From positions 1-43,380 of the forward strand of contig NZ_PJRT01000019.1 of assembly GCF_002858935.1 (NCBI RefSeq): a stretch of DNA of 43,380 bases. Direction: 5' to 3'. Positions 1 through 8,128 of this stretch are shown here, one piece after another. The stretch comes from Pantoea endophytica (GTDB lineage Bacteria; Pseudomonadota; Gammaproteobacteria; Enterobacterales; Enterobacteriaceae). The translations under genes were made by a program, and so were the position numbers. Under the pieces are notes generated by a model. It ran no database searches. It saw only the letters and a program-made list of their open reading frames with translations, and was not told where the DNA came from. Each line of letters opens with the position of its first letter. The stretch's first letter is position 1.

Positions 1-51
1 CAGAACAAACTCTTTACGTAATGACATGGTATCTCTCGCATCCCAGGACAT
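1..51 (-). CDS. IS481-family transposase, N-terminal 17 codons (partial)
   Basis: Reading leftwards from an ATG at 49-51 gives MSWDARDTMSLRKEFVL before the window ends. A short hydrophilic start with M-x-W and an R-x-E-F-V motif a few residues later is what I remember from IS481-type transposases, which have an N-terminal helix-turn-helix and a DDE integrase core. The core is not visible here. GGAG lies about seven bases upstream of the ATG, which supports this start. The family call rests on the first 17 residues and on the terminal repeats next to it, so it is moderate. Whether the full gene is intact cannot be seen. Confidence 0.6.
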   Translation of the reverse strand, partial: MSWDARDTMSLRKEFVL

Positions 52-89
52 AAGCGACTCCATAAACGGGTTCTTATGCCTTAGTTGTA

Positions 90-134
90 AGTGTCTACCA
101 TGTCCCCGAACAAGTGTTCACCATGTCCCCGGAC
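90..134. repeat. Two direct copies of a 22-bp terminal motif of the insertion sequence
   Basis: Copy one is 90-111 and copy two is 113-134; 19 of 22 bases match and the start-to-start distance is 23 bp. The shared core is ACCATGTCCCCG. They lie just inside the inferred element end and are probably transposase-binding repeats (inference). Confidence 0.65.
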
Positions 135-310
135 TGTACACCGCCTGCGGGAGAGCGTTGGTGTGAAGGCAAACTTACTTTGCCGCTTTGCCACGCCAAT
201 CACAGACAAATCCCCCATTAACTGGTTGAATCTCCGGCTTTGATTCCGCGCTGGTAATTTCCCCTTTGCCGCGCCAGGATACTGTTTTCGTCTGAAGAGT
301 GAGTGACGCA

Positions 311-1087
311 ATGTTCAAATGGCCGTGGCATGCGCAAATAGAGACTTCAGTACTGGCGCTGCCCTGGCAACAGGCGCTGGCGCAGCCGATCTTTTCACTG
401 CTCGATCCTGATGAAAAAACCGCGCTGGTTACGCTGGCGCAACGCTTCCTGCAGCAGAAAAAAATCTCGCCGCTGCAAGGCCTGCAACTCGATGAACTGT
501 TACTGACGCGTCTGGCGCTGCTGTTCTGTTTGCCAGTGTTGAAGCTCGGTCTCGAATGGCTCGATGGCTTTCATGAAGTGCTGATCTATCCTGAACCTTT
601 CAATGTCGACGATCGCTGGGAAGATGATAACGGCCTGGTGCATCACGCGCCGGCGGTGCACGCTGGACAAAGCTGGACGCAAGGTCCGGTGGTGCTGAAT
701 GCGCTGGATATTCAGGATTCGCTCGATCTCTCCGGTTTTAACCTGGTGATCCACGAAGTGGCGCATAAACTCGATGCGCGCGGCAGCGGCTATACCAGCG
801 GCATTCCGGTGATGGCGCTGCGCGATGTCGCCAGTTGGGAGAAAGATCTGCTGCAGGCAATGGCGGAGATTGAAGCGGAAGTTGAGTTAGTCGGTGAACA
901 GGCGGCGACCATCGATCCTTACGCCGCCAGCGATGCGGCTGAATGTTTTGCGGTGCTGTCGGAGTATTTCTTCAGCGCACCGGATTTACTGGCTAACCGT
1001 TTCCCGGCGATGTATCGCCATCTGCAGCAGTTCTATCGTCAGGATCCCCTGGCGCGACTGGCGATGCTAACAGCAGAACCTGCTTAA
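311..1087 (+). CDS. mtfA: Mlc titration factor A (zinc metallopeptidase)
   Basis: This 258-residue cytoplasmic protein matches E. coli MtfA as I remember it along its whole length (for example [14 protein letters not shown] and [16 protein letters not shown]). MtfA binds the repressor Mlc and so relieves repression of ptsG; it also has aminopeptidase activity. The zinc-binding motif HEVAH is at residues 148-152. I chose the ATG at 311, not the in-frame GTG at 299, because the known protein begins MIKWPW and here the ATG gives MFKWPW; a GAGTGAGTGA stretch just upstream can serve as ribosome-binding site. It is transcribed alone, between the insertion sequence end and the tRNA gene, and no unusual residues are seen. 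The upstream 170 bases hold no promoter I can defend. Confidence 0.93.
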   Translation: MFKWPWHAQIETSVLALPWQQALAQPIFSLLDPDEKTALVTLAQRFLQQKKISPLQGLQLDELLLTRLALLFCLPVLKLGLEWLDGFHEVLIYPEPFNVDDRWEDDNGLVHHAPAVHAGQSWTQGPVVLNALDIQDSLDLSGFNLVIHEVAHKLDARGSGYTSGIPVMALRDVASWEKDLLQAMAEIEAEVELVGEQAATIDPYAASDAAECFAVLSEYFFSAPDLLANRFPAMYRHLQQFYRQDPLARLAMLTAEPA

Positions 1088-1143
1088 ATCGCGATCGCTT
1101 TGTACTAATGCTAGCCAGTTGAATACAAATGTGTTTTAAGCTG

Positions 1144-1172
1144 TTGACACCTGCAAGGGGCGCAATTAATAT
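1144..1172 (+). promoter_or_regulatory. Sigma70 promoter of the tRNA-Asn gene
   Basis: A perfect -35 TTGACA (1144-1149) is separated by 17 bp from a -10-like TAATAT (1167-1172). The mature tRNA begins 19 bases further on. A GC-containing discriminator (TCGCCTCG) follows, as is common in stable-RNA promoters. Confidence 0.8.
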
Positions 1173-1190
1173 TCGCCTCGTTCACACGAT

Positions 1191-1266
1191 TCCTCTGTAG
1201 TTCAGTCGGTAGAACGGCGGACTGTTAATCCGTATGTCACTGGTTCGAGTCCAGTCAGAGGAGCCA
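1191..1266 (+). tRNA. tRNA-Asn (anticodon GTT)
   Basis: This 76-base gene folds into a standard cloverleaf. The acceptor stem pairs TCCTCTG with CAGAGGA, the anticodon arm CGGACTGTTAATCCG carries GTT at 1224-1226, the T-loop has GGTTCGAGTCC, and the CCA end is encoded at 1264-1266. No second copy of its 3' end was noticed in the window, so it does not seem to be used as an integration site here. Confidence 0.97.
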
Positions 1267-1275
1267 TATTTAGAG

Positions 1276-1306
1276 AAGCCCGCTTAGGAAACTAAGCGGG
1301 CTTTTT
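1276..1306 (+). terminator. Rho-independent terminator of tRNA-Asn
   Basis: A perfect 12-bp stem (1276-1287 with 1292-1303) is closed by a GAAA loop and followed by TTTTT. It terminates the tRNA transcript. On the minus strand no T-run follows, so it is a poor terminator for ybiX. Confidence 0.93.
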
Positions 1307-1310
1307 GCTT

Positions 1311-1988
1311 TTACACTTCCGTCCAGCCGCGCAGCAGGTTGTGATACATGTTCAGCAGCGACAACAGCTCTGCGCTATCACCGTGACGCGCTTTGAGGCT
1401 TTGAATATTGCGATCCAGCTCGAACAGCATGGCACGCTGTTTATCGTCGCGCACCATCGACTGAATCCACAGGAATGAAGCGACGCGCGCACCCTGGGTA
1501 ACTGGCGTGACGCAATGCAGGCTGCTCGACGGATACAGCACCAGATGGCCCGCTGGCAGTTTCACCTTGTGCTGACCATACGTGTCTTCAATCACCAACT
1601 CGCCACCTTGGTAGCTTTCAGGTTCGCTGAGGAACAGCGTGGCGGAGAGATCGGTTCGCATCCAGCCCGCCGCGCCGTTATGGCGTACCGCGCCATCGAC
1701 ATGAAAACCGTAGGTTTCGCCCTGCTCATAACGGTTAAACAGCGGTGTGGAAATCGATCGTGGTAATGCAGCGGAAAAGAACAGCGGGTTGTTGTTCAGG
1801 GCCTGCATCACCGCGGTTTGCAGCTGATCGTACAGTGGCGTGCGGGTATCGATCTGCTGATTGTTTTTCACCGTCGCGCCCTGGCTGCCGACCGTCGCCC
1901 TTCCGTCGATCCATTCGGCCTGTTGCAGCAGCGTGCTAAAACTCGCTACCTCTTCCGGCGTCAGTACAGCAGGAATGTGATACATCAT
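1311..1988 (-). CDS. ybiX: PKHD-type Fe(II)/2-oxoglutarate-dependent hydroxylase YbiX (PiuC)
   Basis: This 225-residue protein matches E. coli YbiX from the first residues (MMYHIP) to the end (MYHNLLR). The family uses Fe(II) and 2-oxoglutarate for a hydroxylation whose substrate is not established. The iron-binding triad is visible as H96, D98 (HVDG) and H158 (SLHCV), and R168 is placed to bind 2-oxoglutarate. The gene starts 50 bases after the fiu stop on the same strand, so it is most likely the second gene of a Fur-controlled fiu-ybiX operon. The ATG at 1988 is followed at once by a second ATG; either could be used. A link to iron metabolism follows from the neighbour and the family, not from a known substrate. 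Confidence 0.93.
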   Translation of the reverse strand: MMYHIPAVLTPEEVASFSTLLQQAEWIDGRATVGSQGATVKNNQQIDTRTPLYDQLQTAVMQALNNNPLFFSAALPRSISTPLFNRYEQGETYGFHVDGAVRHNGAAGWMRTDLSATLFLSEPESYQGGELVIEDTYGQHKVKLPAGHLVLYPSSSLHCVTPVTQGARVASFLWIQSMVRDDKQRAMLFELDRNIQSLKARHGDSAELLSLLNMYHNLLRGWTEV

Positions 1989-2038
1989 CGCGTTGTTCTC
2001 TCAAAAATTGTGGGGCGCGCACGCCCCACGACGTTAAC

Positions 2039-4324
2039 TTAGAAGTGCACGTTTGCCGTCAGCAGGAAAGTACGTGGCTCGCCCGGATGGTAGCGATAAC
2101 CGCTCTTGTTGATTGAGGCAACATAGTTGGTATCGAATAGGTTGTACACGTTGAGCTGCAGATCGAGGTTGTTGTTCACCTTGTAGCCCAGTTTGGCATC
2201 GGCGACCCAATAACCTTCGGTGTGATCCGGCGTACCGACCGCACCATCGCTGCCGCGACGCAGGCTGCCCACATAACGCGCACCGGCACCGACTGAAAGC
2301 GCATCGGTTGCCTGATAGTTGGTCCACAGCGTAAAGGCGTGCTTCGGCGTGTAAGCCAGCGCAGAAGATCCATCCTGCGATACGCTATCCCCTTCGGTCA
2401 CTGACGCATGCTGCAGGGTATAGCCGGCGATCACTTCCCAATCTGGCGTGATGTTGCCAGTGGCTGAGAGCTCATAACCTTCCACACGTTTTTTACCGGC
2501 TTGCGAATAGGTGCCGTCGTCATTAGCGGTGACCTCATTTTCAATATCGGTACGGAACAGCGCAGCATTCAGCAACAGACGTTTATCCAGCACCTGCCAT
2601 TTAGTGCCCACTTCACTGGACTTGGCTTTCTGCGGTTTGAAGTCAGTGCGGTTGGCGCTGTTGCCGGTGCCGCCCGCGGCCAGTGCAAAGCTGCTGCCGC
2701 CTGGCGGTTGCTGAGAAATGGCATAGTTAACATAGACGTTGCCCTGCTCGGTCAGACGATAAAGCGCACCGGCTTTCCAGTTCACCAGATTGCCCGATTT
2801 TGCGGTATCCACGGTGGTAACCGGCGTATTGCGCGGCACGCCAGCTGGGCACGTCAACGCACCGCGTCCGGTGCCGCCACAGGCGGTCGCGCTGTCATAC
2901 TCGGTGTGATAGTTATCGAGACGAATGCCGCCGTTCAGCTCAAAACTGTTGGTAATGGCGAGCGTATCAAAGGCGTAAATGCCTGCGGTATCGGTTTGCC
3001 CGTTAGCATTGGCACCATTCCTGTCCAATCCACCCACCGAAATGCTGCTGATAGGATGGTAAATATTAACCGATGGCGGCGTGATCGCATTGACGCCGTA
3101 GTTGGTTTGATTTTCACGCGTAAACTCCACGCCCGCGCTGACATCGTGCCCAACCGAACCGGTATAAAACTTCGAGGTGATGTTGGTTTGGTTGGAGAGA
3201 ATGCGGTTGCTGGTGTCTTTGGTGTTCGCCAGGCGCGACCAGCTCCAGCTATTCACATCGTTCCGGTTCGGGGCAGTGATATTGGTGGCGCCGCCCATCA
3301 CTGCCGTCAGCAGATATTCCTGCTTCACGCGTGACCAACGCGTGGTGTTGCGGATGGTGGTGCTGTCGTTAATATCGTGCTCGAAGCGTATGGTGGCGCT
3401 GTCGGTGGTCGATTTATCAAAGTCAGAATCGGTGCCGTAATAGTTACTGGTCGCGACTTTGCCAGAATTGTTCAGTGCCGATGTCGCCGCATTTGGCGCC
3501 GAATAGCCCGGCAGGCCAATGGTTGGAATGCCGCCATCGGGCGTATTGTTTTGATGCACATGCAGATAGTTGAGGTACAAGCGCGTTGCAGTATCCAGAC
3601 CCAACGCCAGCGATGGCGCCACGCCATAACGCTCGTTCTGCACGTTATCTTGCGCCGCATCGTGAGTTTTCTCACCCATCAGATTGAGGCGGAACGCGGC
3701 GTTGTCATTGATCGCCTGGTTGTAATCCAGCGTGCCGCGACGCATCCACGCGCTGCCAACGCTGACTGAGGCGTCGAGCCCGCTATCGAGGCGCGGCTGT
3801 TTGCTGATCATATTGATCGAACCTGACGGCGCGCTGCGTCCGTAATCGGTGCCCGATGGCCCTTTAATCACTTCAACCTGCTGAGTGTTGAAGGTATCGC
3901 GCGTCACGCTACCAATATCGCGAATACCATCAACGTAAATGCTGTTGGAGGTATCAATGCCACGCATATACACCGCATCACCGGTAGTAGAACTACCGTT
4001 TTCCCCCGCATAGAACGCGCCCACGCCCGGCACGTTTTTCAGCGCGTCAGTAAGATTGGTTACGCCCTGATCTTTAATCACCAGATCCGGAATCACCGTC
4101 ATGGTGCGGGTGGTATCCACCAGCGGACGATTGAATTTCGGATCGGCAGATGCGTTGGGGGCATACAGCGATGGCGTATGCGCTTCAACCACTAAGGTAT
4201 CGTCAGATTTTTTGTTGGCATTTTCTGCCGCTAATGCGGCAGCAGGAGAAATACCAATGCAAAGCCCGGTGAACAGGGTCAACGAATTGAAGCTGCCAAA
4301 CGGCAGGGTGCGATTTTTATCCAT
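2039..4324 (-). CDS. fiu: TonB-dependent catecholate siderophore receptor Fiu
   Basis: This 761-residue outer-membrane receptor takes up iron bound to catecholate compounds using energy from TonB. Its order is a signal peptide ending near ALA-AE, a TonB box region (DDTLVVEA), a plug domain with TLTDALKNVPGVG-type sequence and VEVIKGPSG, and a 22-strand-type barrel ending in aromatic F (LLTANVHF), as outer-membrane proteins do. Long stretches agree with E. coli Fiu (760 residues), for example NTPDGGIPTIGLPGYSAP. I used the ATG at 4324 because it gives MDKNRTLPF, similar to the E. coli start; a GTG at 4363 would add 13 unlikely residues. No good ribosome-binding site is seen for either. A Fur-box palindrome lies about 105 bases upstream, and ybiX follows. 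Confidence 0.95.
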   Translation of the reverse strand: MDKNRTLPFGSFNSLTLFTGLCIGISPAAALAAENANKKSDDTLVVEAHTPSLYAPNASADPKFNRPLVDTTRTMTVIPDLVIKDQGVTNLTDALKNVPGVGAFYAGENGSSTTGDAVYMRGIDTSNSIYVDGIRDIGSVTRDTFNTQQVEVIKGPSGTDYGRSAPSGSINMISKQPRLDSGLDASVSVGSAWMRRGTLDYNQAINDNAAFRLNLMGEKTHDAAQDNVQNERYGVAPSLALGLDTATRLYLNYLHVHQNNTPDGGIPTIGLPGYSAPNAATSALNNSGKVATSNYYGTDSDFDKSTTDSATIRFEHDINDSTTIRNTTRWSRVKQEYLLTAVMGGATNITAPNRNDVNSWSWSRLANTKDTSNRILSNQTNITSKFYTGSVGHDVSAGVEFTRENQTNYGVNAITPPSVNIYHPISSISVGGLDRNGANANGQTDTAGIYAFDTLAITNSFELNGGIRLDNYHTEYDSATACGGTGRGALTCPAGVPRNTPVTTVDTAKSGNLVNWKAGALYRLTEQGNVYVNYAISQQPPGGSSFALAAGGTGNSANRTDFKPQKAKSSEVGTKWQVLDKRLLLNAALFRTDIENEVTANDDGTYSQAGKKRVEGYELSATGNITPDWEVIAGYTLQHASVTEGDSVSQDGSSALAYTPKHAFTLWTNYQATDALSVGAGARYVGSLRRGSDGAVGTPDHTEGYWVADAKLGYKVNNNLDLQLNVYNLFDTNYVASINKSGYRYHPGEPRTFLLTANVHF

Positions 4325-4430
4325 TTTTAAGGGAGTGAGTTTCTTGTAATGATTGACGCGCACATCACATCAGCGGAGGGCCTGGCGCAGAAGCATTCCG
4401 GCGGCAAGGCGTTGAGCTGGCGTGACACCT

Positions 4431-4457
4431 AAATGATAACGCCAATGGTTATCATTT
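4431..4457. promoter_or_regulatory. Fur box of fiu-ybiX
   Basis: AAATGATAAC (4431-4440) and GTTATCATTT (4448-4457) form a perfect 10-bp inverted repeat with a 7-bp spacer. This contains the GATAAC/GTTATC halves of Fur sites. It lies about 105 bases upstream of the chosen fiu start. The rest of the 4325-4595 interval holds no gene I can support. Confidence 0.85.
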
Positions 4458-4595
4458 ACTTTTCTATCTTACACGCACGCCGCGAGTTAGGAATACATTT
4501 CTTTACGAGAAAATTACGGAATCAAGACAATTGATAGAGAGTGTAAAAATCTGATGAATTTTTTTGAACGAAGGGTCAAATTTCAGGCATAAAAA

Positions 4596-4621
4596 AACCC
4601 GCTGGCTAGAGCGGGTTCTTT
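4596..4621. terminator. Terminator-like hairpin, possibly bidirectional
   Basis: AACCCGCT (4596-4603) pairs with AGCGGGTT (4610-4617) around a 6-base loop. It is followed by TCTTTATT on the plus strand; on the minus strand the stem is followed by a run of seven T. The minus-strand reading fits the end of the small gene at 4678-4845. Confidence 0.75.
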
Positions 4622-4677
4622 ATTCAACAGCGCACAGCTCATTCCAGTAGCTGTAGCGGATGACATGGTGCAGGCGC

Positions 4678-4845
4678 TCATCTCTCATAGTAACGATACA
4701 CCGAAGGATGGAACTCAACACCGTACAGCTGGCTGATGGGAATCAGCAGGTCGATATGATTACTGAGATCGAATTCGCGCTCTTCTGCGGGTCCAGTCTC
4801 GCCATTGATCAGTTGGTTAAACCACTGCTGCAAGAGGTGTTTCAT
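4678..4845 (-). CDS. Small hypothetical protein (55 residues)
   Basis: I do not recognise this protein. It begins MKHLLQQWFNQL and is rich in acidic and aromatic residues, ending SVYRYYER; no membrane segment or known motif is visible. I chose the ATG at 4845 because GGAGAAG lies nine bases upstream. The open frame extends 20 codons further to an upstream ATG at 4905 with no such site. A hairpin followed by a T-run lies 56 bases after the stop, so the gene looks like a self-contained unit. These signals support a real gene, but no homolog or function can be named. It lies between fiu and the MATE exporter and need not belong to either. Confidence 0.5.
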   Translation of the reverse strand: MKHLLQQWFNQLINGETGPAEEREFDLSNHIDLLIPISQLYGVEFHPSVYRYYER

Positions 4846-4977
4846 TGTCAGCTTCTCCACAAATGATTGACGCTGACAGTAAACCGTATTCTCTCCTATA
4901 ACCAAACCGATTAGTTGTGCGCTTCATTGCCAATTAATGCATATACGTAGAGCCCACAATGGGCACCAGCCAATGCC

Positions 4978-6390
4978 CTATCCCCTGCTCTTCGCCATCA
5001 TCTTGCGGTAATTGTTCAGCCATTTGCCGCTGTTGAGTCGCCACCAGAAAAATACGCCGCGCACCGTCCAGTCGAGGAACATGCCGAGCCACACGCCTAT
5101 CACGCCCATTCCCAACACAATCCCAAGGAAATAACCGGCTACGACGCGGGCGCCCCACATGCTAAACATTGACACATACATGGTGTAACGCGCATCGCGC
5201 GCGCCTTTCAGGCTGGCGGGCAGTACCCATGAAGCGGTCCAGATCGGCATAAAGGCGGCATTCAGCCAAATCAAATGCTTGGTAACTGAAATGACTTCTG
5301 GATCGCGGCTGTAAAACTGCGCGAGTGTTCCGGCGAGCGGTACGGTGATCAGCGCCAGCGAACACAATCCAATCATCGCCAGCCAGAACACGTGTTTGAT
5401 TTGCCGTTCAGCCTGCATCACCTGATTCAGCCCCAGCCTGCGGCCGGTAATAATGGTCGACGCCGATCCCAGCGCGTTACCCGGCAGGTTAATCAGCGAA
5501 GCAATCGAGAAGGCGATAAAGTTACCGGCGATCTCATTGGTACCCATGCCAGCGACAAAAATCTGCGTCAGCAGCTTACCGCCGTTAAACAGTACCGATT
5601 CAATACTGGCGGGCACACCAATGCCCAACACTTCCATCAGAATATTGCGATCCCAGCGCCGGAAATAGCTGGCGATGGAGATTTTCAGGGCTGGCGTAAT
5701 GCCGCGATACAGCACATAAATCGCCGCCGCCGCACCGATGTAGCGCGAAATGGTCAAGCCCAATCCGGCACCAACAAAGCCCAGCCCTCCCCAACCGAGG
5801 CAGCCGTAAATCAGCACGCTACTGATCACGATGTTGAGAATGTTCATGCCGCCGTTGATCAGCATCGGGATTTTAGTATTGCCCGCGCCACGCAGCGCGC
5901 CGCTGCCAATCAGCGCAATTGCCGCTGCGGGATAGCTCCACGCCGAGGTTTGCAGATAGCTCAGCGCCAGCTCTTTCACTTTGGGATCGGCGCTGCCGGC
6001 AATCACATCAATGATCAGATGCCCCCAAAACTCGATGGCGATCACCAGCACAAACGCCAGCGCGGTCATCAATCCCAGCGACTGTCTGGTAGCGGCTCGC
6101 GCACGTTTGCCGTTGCGTTTCGCCAGGCTGAACGCCACCACCACCGTGGTGCCGAGATCGATGGCGGCAAAGAAGGAGATGATCACCATGTTGAAGCTGT
6201 CGGCCAAACCGACGCCCGCCATCGCTTCTTTACCCAGCCAGCTCACCAAAAAGGTACTGAGGACGCCCATCAGCATCACGCAGAGGTTTTCGATAAAGAT
6301 GGGCACGGCTAATGGGGTGATTTCTCGCCAGAACAACGTACGGTAAGCGCGGCGCTTGGGATACCACGCCGTGTTTCTGACCGCCCGCAT
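4978..6390 (-). CDS. yeeO: MATE-family efflux transporter, YeeO-like
   Basis: This inner-membrane exporter of about 470 residues has about 12 hydrophobic segments and two repeated MATE halves. It agrees closely with what I remember of E. coli YeeO, which exports flavins and some drugs: REITPLAVPIF, VSWLGKEAMAGVGLADSFNM, GSGALRGAGNTKIP and SASTIITGRRLG. Family members swap a cation for the exported compound. The substrate here is not shown by the sequence. The open frame starts at a TTG (6414); I chose the first ATG, at 6390, although no convincing ribosome-binding site precedes it. E. coli YeeO is longer at the N-terminus. The gene is separated by about 120 bases from livF and seems to have its own promoter. 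Confidence 0.85.
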   Translation of the reverse strand: MRAVRNTAWYPKRRAYRTLFWREITPLAVPIFIENLCVMLMGVLSTFLVSWLGKEAMAGVGLADSFNMVIISFFAAIDLGTTVVVAFSLAKRNGKRARAATRQSLGLMTALAFVLVIAIEFWGHLIIDVIAGSADPKVKELALSYLQTSAWSYPAAAIALIGSGALRGAGNTKIPMLINGGMNILNIVISSVLIYGCLGWGGLGFVGAGLGLTISRYIGAAAAIYVLYRGITPALKISIASYFRRWDRNILMEVLGIGVPASIESVLFNGGKLLTQIFVAGMGTNEIAGNFIAFSIASLINLPGNALGSASTIITGRRLGLNQVMQAERQIKHVFWLAMIGLCSLALITVPLAGTLAQFYSRDPEVISVTKHLIWLNAAFMPIWTASWVLPASLKGARDARYTMYVSMFSMWGARVVAGYFLGIVLGMGVIGVWLGMFLDWTVRGVFFWWRLNSGKWLNNYRKMMAKSRG

Positions 6391-6510
6391 CACTGCTACG
6401 CCAGGATTTTGCAAGGGATTACCAAATCACTTTGGAGAGGAAGAAGAGTAATAATGATGATAGGCCACTGAGAATTATGCAAAGTGTTTCCCCTCACCAT
6501 TTAATCATTA

Positions 6511-7260
6511 TTACAAACTTTTTGTCGCCACCACCGCAGGATCGGCTGCGCCGCCCAAATAGGCGCTGCGCACGTCGTCATTATTGAGCAGCTCTGCGCC
6601 GCTGCCGCTCAGGCGAATCTCACCGTTCACCATCACATAGCCGCGATCCGCAAGTTGCAATGCATGGCGGGCATTCTGCTCCACCAGAAACAGCGTCATG
6701 CCTTGCTGGGTCAACTCGCGCAGAATGCCAAAGATCTGCTTCACCACGATCGGCGCGAGGCCAAGGCTGGGTTCGTCGAGCAGCAACAGTTTGGGTCGAC
6801 TCATCAGCGCGCGGGCAATCGCCAGCATCTGCTGCTCGCCGCCGGAGAGCGTCATGGCGCGCTGCTTACGCCGCTCCAGCAGGCGCGGAAACAGCTGATA
6901 CATGCGATCTTTGTCCTGTTTAACAAAACGTTCGCCGATAGCGATGGTGCCCATCAGCAGGTTCTCTTCCACCGTCATATCAGGGAAGATGCGTCGTCCT
7001 TCCGGGGCCTGCGCAATGCCGCTGGCGGCGATGAAGTGCGTCGAACGCTGGCTGATCGCTTCGCCGCGCAAGCGGATCTCGCCGCTGGCAATGCGCGGCT
7101 GACCAAAGATCGACATCAGCAGCGTGGATTTTCCCGCGCCGTTAGCGCCAATCAGCGCCACGGTTTCGCCCTGATTCACCGTCAACGAAACCTGTTTCAA
7201 CGCCTGCAAAGGACCGTAAAACACATCGACTTGCTCAAAAGCCAGCATCGGTTCAGCCAT
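6511..7260 (-). CDS. livF: Branched-chain amino acid ABC transporter ATPase LivF
   Basis: This 249-residue protein is one of the two ATP-hydrolysing subunits of the LIV import system for leucine, isoleucine and valine, on the cytoplasmic face. Walker A is GANGAGKST at about residues 38-46, the signature is LSGGEQQ, and Walker B is LLLLDEPSLGLAP; these are typical of LivF. The ATG at 7260 lies inside the end of livG (8-bp overlap), which suggests translational coupling; the longer upstream frame has no support. It is the last gene of the livKHMGF operon. Confidence 0.93.
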   Translation of the reverse strand: MAEPMLAFEQVDVFYGPLQALKQVSLTVNQGETVALIGANGAGKSTLLMSIFGQPRIASGEIRLRGEAISQRSTHFIAASGIAQAPEGRRIFPDMTVEENLLMGTIAIGERFVKQDKDRMYQLFPRLLERRKQRAMTLSGGEQQMLAIARALMSRPKLLLLDEPSLGLAPIVVKQIFGILRELTQQGMTLFLVEQNARHALQLADRGYVMVNGEIRLSGSGAELLNNDDVRSAYLGGAADPAVVATKSL

Positions 7261-8128
7261 GATCGCTCTCCTCTTCTGCGCCGAGATAGGCGGCAATCAC
7301 TTTGGGATCGTGTCGAATTTGCTGCGGCGTGCCCTGGGCAATCACATCGCCATGATCGAGCACCACGATGTGATCGGAAATGCGCATCACCATTGGCATG
7401 TCGTGTTCAATCAGCAACACGCTGATGCGATGGTCGGCGCGCAGACGATGCAAAATCGCGCTCAACGCCTCGGTTTCCACCGGATTCAGCCCAGCCGCTG
7501 GTTCATCCAGACAAATCAGTTCCGGTCGCGTACACATGGCGCGCGCGATCTCCAGCCGCCGTTGCTGACCGTAAGAGAGCGTGCCCGCCAGGCGGTTGGC
7601 GCTGGCGACCAAATCAACGTTCTCCAGCCAGTAAAAAGCGCGATCCAGCGCGCGATTTTCTGCTTCGCGGTAGCCGCGCGTGTTCAGCACGCCCGCCAGC
7701 AGATGACGATTGACCTGCATATGCTGTGCCACCAGCAGATTCTCAATCACCGACATTTCGCGGAACAGCCGGATATTTTGGAAAGTACGTGCCAGCCCGG
7801 CGCGGTTCACCAGATGCGCGCCGCCAAACATCTTGTACCAGAGCCGCGAGCCGAGCCGTGTAGGATTGATCCAGTCACCTGCGTGAATTTTTTGCCCCAA
7901 CACCTGAATCACATCGGTGCTGCGCTGATTGGCGTTAAGCACAATGCGTCCGCCGCTGGCGCGATAAAAACCGGTCAGGCAGTTGAACACCGTGGTTTTA
8001 CCGGCACCGTTAGGACCAATTAATGAGGTCACCGAACCGCGCTCCACCGCCAGGCTGACGTCATTCAGCGCCTTGATGCCGCCAAAGCGCATCATCAGGT
8101 TGTCCACTTGCAGGATGGCATCACTCAT
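7253..8128 (-). CDS. livG: Branched-chain amino acid ABC transporter ATPase LivG
   Basis: This 291-residue protein is the second ATPase of the LIV importer. Walker A is GPNGAGKTT at about residues 38-46, the signature LSYGQQRRLEIARA follows, and Walker B is ELICLDEPAAGLNP. The C-terminal HDMPMVMRISD region is the usual H-loop area. The extra segment between Walker A and the signature that includes AGLARTFQNIRLF is characteristic of LivG proteins. AAGGAG precedes the ATG at 8128 by seven bases; the start overlaps the end of livM by 8 bp. Confidence 0.93.
   Translation of the reverse strand: MSDAILQVDNLMMRFGGIKALNDVSLAVERGSVTSLIGPNGAGKTTVFNCLTGFYRASGGRIVLNANQRSTDVIQVLGQKIHAGDWINPTRLGSRLWYKMFGGAHLVNRAGLARTFQNIRLFREMSVIENLLVAQHMQVNRHLLAGVLNTRGYREAENRALDRAFYWLENVDLVASANRLAGTLSYGQQRRLEIARAMCTRPELICLDEPAAGLNPVETEALSAILHRLRADHRISVLLIEHDMPMVMRISDHIVVLDHGDVIAQGTPQQIRHDPKVIAAYLGAEEESDHG

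Larger units (their letters stand above)
1..140 (-). mobile_element. IS481-family insertion sequence, inner end (partial)
   Basis: The first 140 bases look like one end of an insertion sequence whose body lies left of the window. Read on the minus strand, the end starts TGTACAGTCCGGGGACATGG at position 140, followed by two copies of a GGGGACATGGT-type motif and then a transposase start. TGT...ACA ends and this kind of terminal sequence are, as I recall, typical of the IS481 family. The outer boundary at 140 is inferred from the TGTACA and was not checked against a target duplication. The rest of the element, including its other end, is outside the window. Confidence 0.7.

Noticed and set aside
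81..311. 76-codon minus-strand frame between the insertion sequence and mtfA
   Set aside because: It crosses the insertion sequence end and has no ribosome-binding site or recognisable sequence.
1191..1266. tRNA-Asn as attachment site of a genomic island
   Set aside because: No integrase gene next to it and no duplicated tRNA 3' end was seen in the window.
2501..3334. 277-codon open frame on the plus strand inside fiu
   Set aside because: It is antisense to a full-length, well-conserved receptor gene and has no family character; long shadow frames are common opposite GC-rich genes.
5392..6312. 306-codon plus-strand frame inside the MATE gene
   Set aside because: It is rich in H, Q, R and N as expected from the reverse complement of membrane protein codons; it is a shadow.
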